64,000 nt of DNA from Dichetophora obliterata (Eukaryota > Arthropoda > Insecta > Diptera > Sciomyzidae). A program made the translations under genes and the position numbers. The notes under the pieces were generated by a model, which did no database searches, was not told where the DNA came from, and saw only the letters and a program-made list of their open reading frames with translations. Positions 10,685 through 25,600 of this stretch are shown here, in pieces (the first letter of the stretch is position 1; each line of letters starts with the position of its first letter). The stretch spans positions 5,660,501 through 5,724,500 of the forward strand of contig OY986439.1 in assembly GCA_963920525.1 (NCBI GenBank). The letters run 5' to 3'.

Positions 10685-13600
10685 GTACATTAGGGCGGGT
10701 CGATTTGTAGGGAGTGAAAAAATTCACCAATGTCCCTATGATTTCCGTATTCTATGGGTTATTCCATGAAAATTTGCGGAAGGAACCATACCTCTATCGT
10801 TAAAATCGAGTCCCCTACTTTTTGTTGGTAAAAAGTTCAAAAGTTACGGGCATTTTTGTCCAAATTTTGGACCATTTTTCCATTTTTTTCATGATATTGT
10901 CCAAGAATATTACTTTCATGGCCATTTTTTTGGCTCAATCCATTATTTAATTCAATTTAAATTTCAAAACGAAGAGTTTAAGCCCAAATTTATCGAATTC
11001 GGTTGATTAATTCATGCGATATTGCTAAAACAAAATAACACATAAAACCAACTTTTTGATTTTTTTCCCTTTTTATTTTTTTTTCTACAAAAATTCAAAT
11101 TAAGAGATAATAAAGTATCTATCAACCTATTATCAAAAAAAATATATTTTTAATTTGAGTGTAGTAAAAGACAAAATGTGAAAAAAACATTATTTTTTTG
11201 TGGTCCTTTTAAATTTTTGTTTTTTCGATTTTTATCGGTTTATAAATATAATTTTTGTGTTGTGAATATAAGGTAGATAGCTTCAGTGTTTAGCCGTGTT
11301 GGTCAAAAATAATTGAATTTTGTGAATTTTTTTTGCTATGAAATTTTTACGATAAATTTTTGTATTAAAACGTATAAATGTGAGACCGGTTTTACGTTGA
11401 ATCGGTTACGAGGATTTCATTTCTGGCATCAGTTTTGCTCTAGCTGTGCACGTTTATATACAAAAATTTTTTTTAAACAATTTCTAAAGAAAATATTAAA
11501 AAAATTGATGATGTGATAGGGTAAAGTTCACACCTATAAATAACTTCGTTCACACCTATAGTTTTTTTAAAAAACTTTTTATGGCGGATTCAAAAATCGC
11601 CCAGGCAACATAGGTTTGCAAATCGACCCAGCCTAACATATATATATTAGAATTAATATGGTTTTTTTACTTTTAAAACACACACATATAAAACATGTGC
11701 ATGCATTGAAATGTGTTGTTTTCTTTTTCAGTGCACATTTAATTCTTACACTTTTTGGCTTTGAGTATTTGATCTTTTATTTTTTTCTAGATGGTCGAAA
11801 ATGTTAGTAAAAGAAGAGAGAAAGCATTAATTAGATAAATATTGAGATTTAAGAATAATAAAAAAAATAGTGTGGTTAAAATTTAAATCAAATCCTACGT
11901 TTTTCCCTACTAGTTTTGAGAAGAATATTAATTTATATGCATATTTTCTTCTAATAAACTATCTATCTATGAAATCAAGTAAAAATATCTTGAAAAATAG
12001 TTTTTGCCAGTTTTTGAGAATGCTTAAGTTTTGTACAGTTTTTTTGTTGTTGTCAATTTTATTTTTTTTTTATTCGGGTATTTTCAATAATGCTTAAAAA
12101 ATACACAAAGTATACCAGGGCTGTTCACAATCCTGTGCAAATGGTCTTGCATCATAGCAATTGCAAAATGGTAGAGTATATTTTTACTCTACACTAACAA
12201 AATATACAGGGATGCATTTACTATGCTTTTGCAAATAAGCAACACTTAAAACCCATAGTTGATATTTACTATACTTATGCAATACTGAAATGCACACTGA
12301 CAGCTGACAGTTGAAAAAAGAAAAACTGGAAAAGAACTGATATGGACAATAAAGAAAGCTTTCAAAATTTTTTTCGACATTAAATTTGTTTAAGCACAAT
12401 TTCCAATAAAATAATTTTGCTGTTCATCGATCAGCTGTGAATTTTATTTTTGCACCAAGCGTTGCAAAGTAAACCGAAAAAGACCGTTCACAATTGTTTG
12501 CAAATTTTTACAATTGCACAAATTTGCAATCTCAAATACACAAGATTGTGAATAGCCCTATTGTATGTTACTAAAATATATATAAGAAATCTTTAAAGCT
12601 TTTTTACTGCTTATACTTTCTATTTAAAATTTATTACAGTCATTCTATAACACAATGCCATCGAATGGTACAAAAATTAGAATTAAACTATTGTTTTTTT
12701 TAAACAAAGTATGCAATGTAAACCATATTCAATTAAATAAAATTTAAAATATGTTTTAAAATATTTGTTATTTTTAGAAAATCAAGTAATTTAAAATTTA
12801 GTTGTTTTAAAAAATTTATCATGTTTAAAAAAAAAGCTCATTTAACGAATTTGTTTTTGAAACTCCTTAAAAAAATGAGAATTTTGATAAGTTATAAAAA
12901 AAACAGGATTCTTAACTATTAATTTTATTTTAAATGTATACTTTTGATTTCTAAAATTTTATTTGAACCTTTTCATAAACAAGAAATCTTTTTGTAATAA
13001 TATTTGAAGTACTTTTCATTTAGTAAATATTATTTGCACCTTTTCAGAAACAAGAAACTTATGAAAGTTTCAAGAAGTGAGTTTTTGCGAAAAATAGTGA
13101 ATTTTGTATGGAAAACTATTAAAAATTTAGCAAAGTTTGAAATGGAATTGCAAAAAAATAGGTTTCTTTGATTTTGACGAAACTTTTTTGTAATTTTATT
13201 TGAAGTATTATCTTGTGATTTCTTAATTGTTTGCACCTTTTCATAAACAGGAAAGTTATGACGGTTTTAAAAAGCGATTTTTGGCAAAAAATAATAATGT
13301 ATTTGCATTTTTCCACCATTTTTGTACTGGAGCCCACTAATGGTTACTTTTTTTGAAAATCTGAAGTCAACAAAAATTTCTCGGCTCATAAAACCCTACT
13401 TTGGAACATTTGAACGAAATCGATCAGTCGAAAACGAAGTTACAGCACTCTGAATATTATCACAGTGAAGAAGTTCTGTTGAGTAAAATTTGTACTGAAG
13501 TCATTCTAAGGACTCGCTTTTTTGAAAATCTGATGCCAAAAAATAATTCTTCGGTTTACAAATCCTTACTTTGCAAAGTTTGAACGAAATCGATCGGTCG

Positions 13601-16600
13601 AAGACGAAGTTACAGCACTCTGAATGAAGCAGTTCTGTTAAGTAAATTTTTCTTCTTTCGAACTACTTCCCACTGAACCATATGCGAAGATTTTGCGTAA
13701 AGTGGTAGTTTTGAATACGTTTTCGGGTAGACATTTTTTTGTAAATTTTTTTTTAATTTGTATCGTGAAAATTTTTTACATAACTAACAAAATTTTTTTA
13801 GCATAAAAACAAACATTCTGCTATCATTTTAGCAGGAAACAATTTCTTACAAAGGAACCATTTTTTTATTCATGAATAAATTCAGAAATAAATAATTAAT
13901 GGTTTTTTTCACATTCTAATGAGCGACGGCACTGGATATATTACAACTAAATATATTCAAATAAACCATATTATCGATATGCAATATGAGACAATTTATT
14001 ATTGAAAAAGTTTCATTTGTGAGTGCCGAAAAAGTGGTTTTCTTTGGTTCGTTTATTAACTCGTTTTCGAACAAAAAAAGATTCGCTTTTAAGAGGCATT
14101 TTAGTCCGACGAATGAGTCCAAAAGGGTTCATTTATGAGTCCCGAAAATGAACTTATCTACCTGAAAAAGTTCATACATGAATTAAAAAAAGATAGTTTT
14201 GGTTCACTGGGGTCATTGTGCTAATATTCAGAGTGCTGTTACTTCGTTTTCAATCGATTGATTTCGTTTAAATTTTGCGAAGTAAGATTTTATGAGTCAA
14301 GGAATTCTTTTTTGGCATCAGATTTCCAAAAAACCGAACCGGCTCCAGTACAAATATGGTGGAATATTACAAAAAAGTAATTTTTTTGGAAAAAATATAC
14401 CCTAGAATCCCTTTTTTGTCCTCTAAAATGGAAAAATTGTACAAACATAATTTCATCAAATCAGCCTCCCCAATATACACAAAAGAGCAAGTGAATACCC
14501 CAATATATGCATAGAAAGTTTTGTTTACAAAAAGAAAAAGTTTACTATTTTTTGGAGTATTTTGTCCTTTAACTCGCGTGATTTTTCTACCAGGAAATGT
14601 TTGGGAAATTGTTATTTAACCTCTTAATATAAACTTTTTCAAACATAACATAAACACGCTAACCCCAATACTGGACAAGATAAAGACAAAAGCTGATGCG
14701 TTAAATTGCACTATTCATCCAAATAAAATGTGGAAAAAAGATGTTCCGCGCCTAACTTTGCAAAACGCCTCTAGTATTTTGCTCTTATAAAAATTTTTAA
14801 TTTTTTAAAAACTGTTATATCAACCGATCTATTCTGAATTTCTATTTTTAAATTTCTGAATTTTAAGTGATATATTGTCAATATCAATTGATCTATTCCG
14901 AATTACAATTAGGAATGATGTAGAAAAAAATGACTACGTATAAGATGAGTAATCTTATTAATATGTGTATTTAAATGTTATTATGAAATAAAATTTTTTG
15001 AAAATATAATCCAAACTACCGAATTGCTCTCTTAAGGTAACATTGTACTGTGTTTTTTATACACATTATTTCTGTTCCCGTGCTTTTCCAGTAATAACTT
15101 GGAAAACCATGGTATAATTATCCAGTTGAAGGCGGGTTTTTCACCTCTCACAAAAATGAAAACTAGCCCATGGTGTAATTATCCAGATGAAAGTGGTTTT
15201 TCACCTCTCTTACAAAAATTAACACTAGCCTTGCCAAAAACAGCCAATTGGGCCTATTCTGCAGAATCTTTTATGAAAAAATTATGTTATTCTGTTATGA
15301 TTTCATATACAAATTTTTGAGCTGTCAAAAAATCTGTTACGAGACCAGAATTGGTATACTGCACGACAATCTTTTATGAAATCTGTTATAAATCATAGCA
15401 GGTTTTTCGAACTGTCAAAGATCTTTTACAAAATCTTTTATTTGGTATTCTGCATGACAAAATCTGCTATGAAATCTGTTATGAAAGACAACAGAATAAC
15501 AGATACATTTTTCTGTCTTTTATCGTAAGAAATTTTTAGAAAGTGAACATTTTGGTCTGAATTCTCTTGAATTGGTATTCTACATGAACTACATGAAATC
15601 TGTTATAAAATCAGAATAACAGATACATTTTTCTGCCTTTTATAAGAATTTAATTTTTATTCTGTGTGTTCAAGGAAGAGAACGTAATTTATTTGACTAT
15701 GTATAAGCATCGATCGCAAGAATTCACCATATGATTGAAATTTATCAAAATCAGATGAAAACCACGCCCACCTTCCATACTGAGTGACTATAAAATCGTT
15801 GAAATCTCTTTAAATGCCACTAAAACTAATGTAATAGCTTCAAATTTTGTACATAAGCTACATATTTAAAATTTGTCAAATTAGCATAAAAACACGCCAA
15901 CTGCCCACAAAGTAACTAAATGAAAATTGCTAGGAATTACATATATTTATTTGGTTTTACATGCTCGTATCCAAGTTGCTCTTTATGTTTGTAACCTACG
16001 CTATTACCTATGCTAGTTTGTAATGCAAAAGCACGGCACTTCTTTTGTGCTAATTTTGTAAAAATATTTGCAATTTACACGTTAAAAGCGAAACTTCTTC
16101 AACTTGCATTAATATATTTTTCAATTTATTGACAGCCATCAGCTGCTTCATAACAGAAGTTACCGGAATTGTAATAGATTTTTGATTTCGAAGATTGATA
16201 ACAGGGTACCATAAAAGATCGAAAGGCAAAATACCAATTTCAACAAATCTTTTATGGTTGGTATCTTTTATGATTCATAGCAGAAAATTCATAAAAGAAT
16301 AATAGATCTGGCAGAATAGGCCCAATTGTTTTTTTTTTTAAATAACGAGTTGTCATTGCCAATTGTTAATATGAAAAATTTGACATAAGCTGAATAGTGC
16401 TGGATACTGATATAACTTTTCAGGGATACCGCATTACATATTATGAGATTTTGTATTCGATTTTGTTGAAATCACAAGATTTTACAATCTCAAACTTGTA
16501 TAGAAAACTCTGTTGATTTCTTTATGGATTTTACGAAATCTCACAATATCTCAAGATTTCGGGTAGATGGAAATATAGTATTAGATATTGTTGAAATCAA

Positions 16601-19600
16601 ACGATCTTAAAATCTCAAACTTGTCTAGAGATTTCTTTGTTTAACTTTGCTTAGAGACCTCTGTTGATTTCAATATGGATTTCACGATATTTCACAAAAT
16701 CTCAAGATTTCTAGTAGATGGAAACATAGTATAATGGCAAATTTGAAGCAAAGCTAAATAAAACAAAGTTCATGAAAGTGTTTGTTTTTGAACTTTATGT
16801 ATTTGCTAAGATCTTCAACTAGCTTATCTTATTCTGTCGACGTATTTTGAGCTAATCGTCTTGCTATAATAGACCACCCTTCCAGTTCCGTGCCTTATTA
16901 ATACCAAAAAATTGTGACTAATACCCTGAACACCTTGACGACGACAGCAACAGTGCGTCAAATGTCAAATTATTTTTACACGCTTTTCTAATGGAGGTGA
17001 AAGTGGTGAAAATGTTGCAACGACAATGAGTGATTGCAACAAAGCCGCTGTCGTCGGCTTAGAATTTTGTTCCTAATTTGACGTGCGACAACAGAGCAAT
17101 ATAAGTGTTTGTGTATACGTGAATGAAACAATCTAATGATACTTGCAGATTGTTGTTTCTTTCTTCATGTTGTTTCGCACTGTTGCAGTCATCGTCAATG
17201 TGTTCAGTACATAAAGCAAGCGAAGGACTTGCTGCTGCTGTTACTATTTAAGCTGCTGATTAATTTCGTTACATGCCAGATCTTCTTTTGCACACAAATT
17301 CTTATTGAATGTTACTTTAGCATTTTGATTAACTTCAGCTTGTTTTAAAACCAAATACTATTTAACGAAACAAAAAAGCGTTTAAAGCAGCATTACTAAA
17401 CGACCAAATACTTTTCTAAGAGCTTCTTATAACGAATCACTTGACACTTATAAGCAACCTCGCTCTTTTCGATACAATTTTCTGACAACTTAAGCAAAAT
17501 TTATGGTGTGGTGAAAAACCGCTTCCACCTGGATAATTCACCATGAGATAGTAAATAAAAAATCCTCTCAGAGAGAGCAAGAAACACACACAAAAAGTAC
17601 GGGAACGCTTTTAATTAATAGTAAAAATCGTGCAGCTATCTGAAAGTTCTGTGCAATCACACTACATGTGTCTATTGCATCTCTTTTCCTCTTTATAAAA
17701 AATTAGAAAAATTTTTAAAAACGCATCTTAGCCAAACAAGTACATACCTCTTTCTCTTCTTCTTCCAATGTGAATTCCTTCTTCTTGACAACCTTAAGTT
17801 GATTGCGGAAGTTGAACTCAGCGGCCTTCTTTTGCAGCTTGGCGAATTTATTCTCGTATTTGGATACCTTCTTCAGGGCTGGCTTAACGCTGTACACAGT
17901 AAAAAAATTAAAAATATTTAACAAATTTTTAATCAATAAAAGATACAAGTTAAGAGATTGCTTTGCACTTACAATTTACCGCGAAGATCGTTAACTTGGG
18001 CATTGAGATCGTTGATCTGGTGTTGAAAGGAGTAGGGAAAATAAAACATAATATTAATGCTTATTAAAGTGTTTAGATGGCGATTTAAAGATAGTTACAT
18101 TGACAAATACTAAAAATCAAAATCAAAATTATAGTTAAGCATCAAGTTGAAGTAAGAAAGGTTCTCATAGCATACAGTTTATTAGGACGGCATCAAAAGT
18201 TATCGTTATAGCAGATAGTTATGTTAGAAGTACGGATCAATTAGGTGATAAAACATTACAAGATGTGTTTATCACGTTGTGTTAGCAAAGCCTTATTAAT
18301 TTGGTATAAATTGCGTATAGGTTGCGTTTCGGCGACATGATGTCGAAACATATAGCGATGTGAAACAGCATAACATCCAAATGTCGATTTAAAAGTTTTT
18401 TGATTAAACTTTTTACGGTTTTTTGACATGAACGTAAGTATGTGAACATAACATTTTTTTATACACATCTATAAAAAAAGTACTACACATCTTTGAGTTA
18501 CAAAAAAAAAAAAATATTTTTATCATAACATTTTTTATACTCATCTATAAAAAAAGTACTACACATCTTTGAGTTAAAAAAAAAAAACAAATATTTTTAT
18601 CAGGAACATTTACGAAAAGATGACACTTAATGAGGTACTGCACAGTATGGCACAAATTGTTGTCTTTCAATTGCTTTTTAGAAGTTTGTGGAGAATTTTT
18701 TTGAACTTTACTAACTGTCGAATATTTAATTAAAAAAAGGGAACATTTGTGTTTTTTATTTATTTGCTTATTTCATTATATTCTAAGTAAAGTTAAATTT
18801 ATGTGCTTGTGTGTTTTGGTGTAAAAGTGTGTGTGTGTTTGTATGTGTACAATAATAGGAGAAAATTTAGCAAACATTTAGGAATAAGTATAAAGGAATT
18901 CAAGCAAAAAAGAGGTAAAGTAAAGAATCTTCTACAGATTGAGTTTACGTTGCACAAAACTAGAAAGCAATAATTTGCATACTAAAAAAACATCACACTA
19001 GTTGTATTTAGTATTGCTCGTTATTGTGATAAGATATTTAGTTACATTAAGTTATAACAAGAAGTTGCAGTATTTAAAAATATTAGGGGTATTCATGGGC
19101 TGCCACCTGGGTAAAACATAAGAAAGATTAACTTTGTACATTGATGTTAATAACTTTTTGCGATTTTGATATGAGGTTGCAATATATTTACTCTTCATGC
19201 CACATTTAATTTTATTGCATAATTAAGTTGCAATATTGATGTTTACGCGTTAGTGCGCAAAACATCTTGCATTTTCAGACTCTTGCAATTCGCAACAACC
19301 CGTGAATACTCCTATTTAAATTGGGATTGGGGAACATATTTTACACACAATTTAGTTTACAATAGGGGTATTCACGACCCAGTGCACTTGCCTGTGCAGT
19401 TGAGAACTTGAGGACTTGTGCACTTTACAAAAACAAAATACACGTACGTCAAAATCTGCACAAGTACTTTTCTACTATTGCCTTAAACTTGATGACTTGA
19501 GCAGTTGTGAACTTGTGTGCATTGAAAAATGTTGACAGCTTTGAAATAGTGATGAAAATGTGTTCACGAAAACCTAACTGCACAAGTCCTCAAGTTCTCG

Positions 19601-22600
19601 ACTGCACTGGCAAGTGCACTGAATTGTGAATACCCCTAATAGCTTTCTCGTATTAACCACTACCCAGCAAGTCACATTTCACAAATAGATGCAAAGCTTT
19701 TTCTTAATTCATACAGAATTAACAATTTTTGAATAAGCTTATCGTTATTGTTTTGCGAGTGGTAGCTTGGTTTAAAAAGAAAACAATTTTTGTATCATCA
19801 GCTAGTAAATGCGGTAATTCTTTATGAATTACAATACAATACTCAGTTACTGAACAGTATAGATTTCGACACGATTTTCTTAATTTTTATCGGTAGCAAA
19901 GCCGCTTTCTTTAATTCTTTATAGAAAACAGGAATTTTTCCAAATCGTTGCGATATTAGCATATTCTGTGCTTTGCTGAGCAGTGTTGGTGTATTGTTTA
20001 ATACATGTTAAAGGTATTATTGACAGTTATAGTTTTGTGAGTGTGTGTGTGTGTGTGTGTGTGTGCCATACTGACGCTGTTTAAGTATAATATTTTTCCA
20101 ATATGTTAATAAAAAATTGTTTGTTTAAATATTATTAGGTTTTTTTCTGACACTATGGCACATGCAAGACCTGTCATTATGTCATATTTTGGTATTTTTT
20201 TCCTTTCATTCATATTAAAAATGTTATGAATTTTAACCGAAATCGACTTTTGGCTTTCATAAAATTGATTGCTGCTAAAAAAACATTACAAGATATAGAG
20301 AAACCAATAAATTTAGTCAACACAAAAATAGAAGCATTTTTTTTAGTTTGTGCTCTAGAAGAAATTTTATACAACTTCAAATACTTATATACAAATGTAT
20401 ATATATATGTGTTTGTGTGCATATGCAATGAGTGCTATTTTGGGTCAATTGAAGATGTACGCTTAATTATTATTATTGATTTCGGAAGCGAACGAACATA
20501 ATGAAACTTTAGGTGTTTACTTTTTTTTTACTGTGTAACAAGTAACACAATAACAGCTGCGAGTGCAACACAAGAAAACAAATAAAAAACACAAAAATTC
20601 GTGGTGAAAATAAATGAGCTTAAGTATAACTTTTTCTGAGCTTTAGTTGTGGTTGTTCATTTTGAAACTTTTTTCACAAAACAATTAAGGTAGATGGTTT
20701 TTTTTAACATTTTGTTGTTGTATATGTTAGAAAATTACACTTTTTTATAAATTTTTTTTTCCAGTGTACTGTGAGTGAGTGTGTGTTGAGAGTTGGTTTG
20801 GAAGTGTGGTGAGAGTGGGGAATAATGTGTGTGTACAGGGTGGCGATAGATGAAAGGACACTTAAGGAGTTGCGAAAATTAATGAATAATGTTTTTGGAT
20901 CCCTCTAAGTTTTTCTTTCTAATAGCGATAATATGAGTCGCTTGTTTCCAAAAAACAAACACATAGATTTGTTTGTATTTTTACTTAATGTAAAATCATC
21001 CAAGGAATTCAATGTCCCACACTATTTTTTTCCACAACTAGACCAAATGCCTAAAAAAGTGGTTTTTCAACTTGGCCACTTTTTCCTGATCTAGGGAAGA
21101 GAACGTTAAGCAAGACCATTGTGATGACTGGGGCATTTGACTAAGTATGAGTTAACGATGTCATCATAACTTTTTTACAGTGGCATATATCTTAAAACAG
21201 AGATAAATAACTATTGTGTAATATTCCTTTAAAATAAAGACGAAACAGTTTCTATATTTTGTGTTACTATTATTTGAATGAATGTGACTATTGGGACACT
21301 AAAGAATCCTATTTATCAAACTTTGAACACTCAAAGAAGAATTTTAGCAAAACCATTTAAAAATTCAAGTCAGCTTTTTCTGTGTTGTACAACATATACT
21401 AAACGCTTCCATTTTAATACAGAATTGGTGTGCTTTACCTTTGTAGAAAAATATTACAAATTGTGACTACTGGGACAGGTATGTGTGACTTGCAGGACAA
21501 GCAAAAAATATGTGTTAACAACAAGCTATTTTAAACAGTTTTGTTATTGTTTAAACCCAATTAATGTAGTTATATAAATATATATCTGTAAAATAAGTCA
21601 AAATAAATCAGAACCTACGATAAAAATTACATGTAACTCTATTATTTAAAGTAAATGTTGACTTTTTTCCAAATTGTTAAAATTTTATCTTGCAACATTA
21701 TTATAATAGGACATAAGCAAGTCTTATGCCTTTGCTTCAGTAAAATCCATCAGTTACTAAGCAATCTTCTCCACAAACTTTCCTACCACACCGCTTCTTT
21801 TCGTAAATTAATGTGTTTTCAAATTCTTTTGATTAGAAGTAAGGAAACAAAGGTTAAAGCGTAGGACCATGGCTTGGCCAGGAGTCAAGCGCGCTACCAC
21901 TAGACTATCGAGGCCGTCAAAGGGCATGATTAATACATTTATTTTCTTGGAATTTAAAATAGTGGTGTCTCTGTAAGTGTGGATTTCAACAGACATTTAA
22001 CACTCAAGTTTGACATAAAGTAGCTTTAACTATTTCATTTTGGGCTAGAAAAGTAAATTGAGCTATTTACAACGGCATTGAAATAAAATCAGTCTGTTCA
22101 CCGTGACTACTGGGACACATTTAAAAACAGTCTCGAAAGCATAAAATGATCGCCTTAACTATTAAAAGAAGTTTAAATAGTACAACACATGTTTATTCTT
22201 ACTTCTAGGAAGTATTGAATTTATAAAGTCGTATTTCAGGTTAGGAAAACCACTTTTATATATTTTTGCATGACTACTGGGACATGCAACTTACATCTGT
22301 TCAAACGAGAAATATATAAAAACCTACATACCTTTTCGCTTTATATTTATATAAAAATTAGTTTTTTCAAGCTTTCTATAGGCGTGTCTTCTACAGTTTC
22401 TACAGTTGGTCAGGTTACTACAGAATGGCCGCGAATTGTGTTGTAAACATAATCAACATTTTACACCCTAGCAACTCTGTCTGAAACATAAGTTGCCATA
22501 CACAAAAACGGTTTTTGAGGAGTAGTTTCAAATCTTTTTTCATTGATTAATAAAGTAGAGACATTTAGTTACAGCTTTTTGCCAAATTAAATGTAATTAA

Positions 22601-25600
22601 TGGAAAACCAAAATTTATTGAATTTTTCTTTTTTTCGTGGAATGCCCCATTGTTTTTTTTTTCCTAAAACCAACCAAACTCAAGTACATAGCTTCTTTCT
22701 AAAGCCTAACTTTGCGTTAGTTTTGTTTCAAAACCGAACCAGTTTAAATTTAAAAGCTGTTTAATTAATGTTTATCCCAAACTTCGTTTTTTTTATAATT
22801 TGTGCCAAATAAAAAGATATTTATAGAAAAAATTGAGTTGATCGTGTTAGAAAATATAGTTTCTGCAGTTTCTGAAAAATTACTTTGGTTGTTCAGATCC
22901 GATTTTGGAAACAAGCGACTCATATAGTTTGTTACTATCTGAAGGATTTTGAAAATTTGAATCCTACTAAAACAAGATATTAATAATGAATAACAAAAGT
23001 GTATTGACGTTGTATGTGTTGTTTCGATGTTTTTTATCTTTTTGGACCAACAAGTGTTGAAATTGGATTATTTTAAAAAGAAAGACACTGAATTTTTAGC
23101 TTGTGGTGTTGTTATGGGCCCTGATTTGAACACAAATATGGAAAATGAGAGTTATTTAGGGAATAAAGGAGGAGACATGCAACTATGGAGAATTTCCCTC
23201 TCTAGCAATTAGAAGAATTGCATGATCAATTATATAAATATTGTATGCAGGATAAGTGGAATATGAACATTGCGTGTGTACATGTGTATTGTTATTGTTT
23301 CGTAACGAACTTTCAAACTTTTCATTACTGTCAGTTATCATTTATCATCACACCAAAATATATAGTACATCGAAAACACAACTACAAATATACAAACTAG
23401 ATACTATGTATCTAGTCTTTGTGGTTTAATCAGTCAAAGAAACACAAAAAAAAATTGATTTTGTTTTTAGCAAGGATTGAATTTGTTTGCAGTACCTCCC
23501 AGTCTTTTTTCCTGACTTCGTATTCCAGATCCCATTTCTGGCCTTCACAAATATACATACGCTCGTAATATTCTTCGCAAATCTCTTGCAATTCGCCTGC
23601 AAAAATTGTTTTTATTTTTTTTTTTAATTAAACAATTAAATCTCGTTAAACAATTACAATAAATGATTGATTGGTTTTGTGACCTTGTGTTGGACATGAC
23701 AAATATTGGCACTTAATTATCTTAAACATATTTCAAGAAGAATATTGAACACAAATTCACTAAAATTGATTAAAATTATGCAATACAATGAATCCTTAAG
23801 ATTTGCAGGCACGGATGTTTATAGAATGTGTATTTTTCTTTAAATTTATTTTCAATCGGTTTTGTTCATTTGGATTGGAAGATTTTTCATCATTGAGCAT
23901 GAGTAAAAAATCTTCAGAATGTTATGTGTTCCAGAGTGTCAGTTGGCTGCTAGAGTTATTTAAATACTTAGATATTTAAAAAACAAAAATATAGGTATAT
24001 TCCAAATCATTCAGTCATTCAGCAAGCCTTGGCAAGCACTTGAAGAGAGCTTGAGATTAGGAATAGTGGGATATTTCTAAACTAATCGATGTCATTGCTT
24101 CACAAGATCATCGAGCTCTAAAAAATAGTTAGAGAATATGATGATTACACAGGCATTTAACTATAACTTTAACTAACTATACACTTTACTCCAGCTCAAA
24201 CAAAAGGTCGAAAATCTAATCTAAAACTTGGTCATTTTGCTTGTGCGAATAACTAAAAACCAATGTGTTTGATATTAAAGTATGCAGGAAAAAGATTTGA
24301 GCAATAAAAAATTTGAGTGTAATAAATGAGGGCAGACATGTTTCATGTTGATTTGATAAGAATTTTTCAACATTAGCTGGGAAAGAAATAACATGTTGTG
24401 CGAAAATAATTTTCTAGTGATTGTGGTTTTAATTAGCTAAACTTGCTAAAACCAAAGTGTTTGTTTATTTACATTCATAAATTAGTTCTGTACAACCCTG
24501 TAAAATGACTCAAGAGAAATAAGAAAGAAAAGACTTTCTGACAAAGCGGAGCAATCAGTGTTGTGTAATTGAAAATTTTTGATTTTACTACTATTTATTT
24601 ACGCAAATATATATACTAGGGTGTCCCAAAAGAAAAAAAATCGTATTTGATGTCCGCGACTTTTCCACTTCCATTTGACCTTAGAAACACTCTAGTTTTT
24701 GGTAGAAATTGGTAAAGGTTTAGAGGTGGCGAATTCATTTTCTAATTTTCCCATACGATTTGTGTGGCGAAAAATCAGTTTTGCTGGAAAATTGAATTTA
24801 GAGCAATAATCTTTCAAGTGAAATGGTGAAAAAAAACGTGTTTCCTCAAATTTTGTCTGTTATGACCAGGGCAAGGATTTCGATGACATATCATCTTTTT
24901 TTTACTTTTTTAAGACATTTCCTGGTTATTTAGAACGTCCATTTATGTTTCCTAAATTCCAAATATGAAAAGTTTTTAGGTCATTTTTTGTAATTTTTTC
25001 ATAATTTTTTATCGGTTTCAGTTTTTAGGTAATTTTTACTAAGACTATTAGGGCATTTTTTGGTAAATTTTTTCTTGATTTTTAAGTTATTTTATTGTCA
25101 TTTTGGGACATTTTTAATTTCTTGAGCATTTTTCGAATTTTTAGGTCATTTTAGTGTAATTTTAAAATATATTTTTTTCATTTTTTTCGTATTAAAAATT
25201 GTAAAAATGCAAATTTTCAAACATATTCCTTTAACAATAGGGATGAAAAAAAAGGTCTGCGCGTTTTACCACGCTCAGGATATGATAGTTTTATTAACGC
25301 TATGTTTATGCTCTATTGCTTAAATATTAGGGGATAAAAATTTGAATACTATGAAATTAGAAGAGAAACTTACATCCGTTGACATATCGTCTTTTATATA
25401 TGTTTCTCTTATCAGTGCAGAAGTAGAAAGGGGTTTTTCTGTTTACAAAAACATTTTGCCAGACAGTCGACCAGTAGCGTAGCAAGGGGGGGAGGGGGCG
25501 GTCCGCACCGCGTGCACAGACAGAAGGGGTGCAAAATTAACAAAAAATTGTTTAACATAAATCTGTACTAAATTGTGTAATTTGTTTTTATAAACATAAA

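Larger units (their letters stand above)
9507..11633. mobile_element. Inverted-repeat transposon with TTAGGCTGGGTCGATTTG ends
   Basis: The left end GGCTGGGTCGATTTG (9507) and right end CAAATCGACCCAGCC (11633) are perfect inverted repeats, and the arms continue with related sequence (TGTTGCCTGGGCGA, then CACAACA near 9693 paired with TGTTGTG near 11258). A third, diverged end-like copy (TTAGGGCGGGTCGATTTG) sits at about 10691, suggesting a nested or rearranged relative. TA occurs at both flanks. A Helitron B fragment interrupts the left arm. No transposase frame is seen, so class is unassigned. Confidence 0.65.
15075..17610. mobile_element. Outer inverted-repeat element, AATTATCCAG...GGTTTTTCACC arms
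   Basis: The left arm carries two direct copies of a unit reading ATGGTRTAATTATCCAG and GGTTTTTCACCTCTC (15108 and 15168). The right arm carries the inverse once (GGTGAAAAACC at 17510, CTGGATAATTCACCATG at 17530). Flanking CCCGTGCTTTT and AAAAGTACGGG extend the arms. It contains the separate 15.25-16.33 kb element and the 16.4-16.74 kb tandem repeat. Confidence 0.55.
9177..17747 (-). other. wupA: wupA intron before the terminal exon, transposon-rich
   Basis: An 8.6-kb intron with no further coding exon that I can recognise. It holds several inverted-repeat elements listed separately (9.5-11.6, 12.1-12.6, 13-14.4 and 15.1-17.6 kb), a Helitron fragment and a TA microsatellite. The pieces between them (for example 11634-12116 and 14400-15070) are AT-rich and featureless. 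Confidence 0.7.
18017..23495 (-). other. wupA: wupA intron between exon 7 and the last exon 6 variant
   Basis: A 5.5-kb intron without recognised exons. It contains a tandem duplication (18.45-18.6 kb), two small MITEs (19.09-19.64 kb), a GT repeat and a 2-kb fold-back element with internal GACTACTGGGACA repeats. The stretches 18603-19085, 19637-20040 and 23001-23495 show nothing definable. Confidence 0.65.

Noticed and set aside
10578..10769. 63-codon frame with YIYIYIYI
   Set aside because: Produced by the (TA)n microsatellite.
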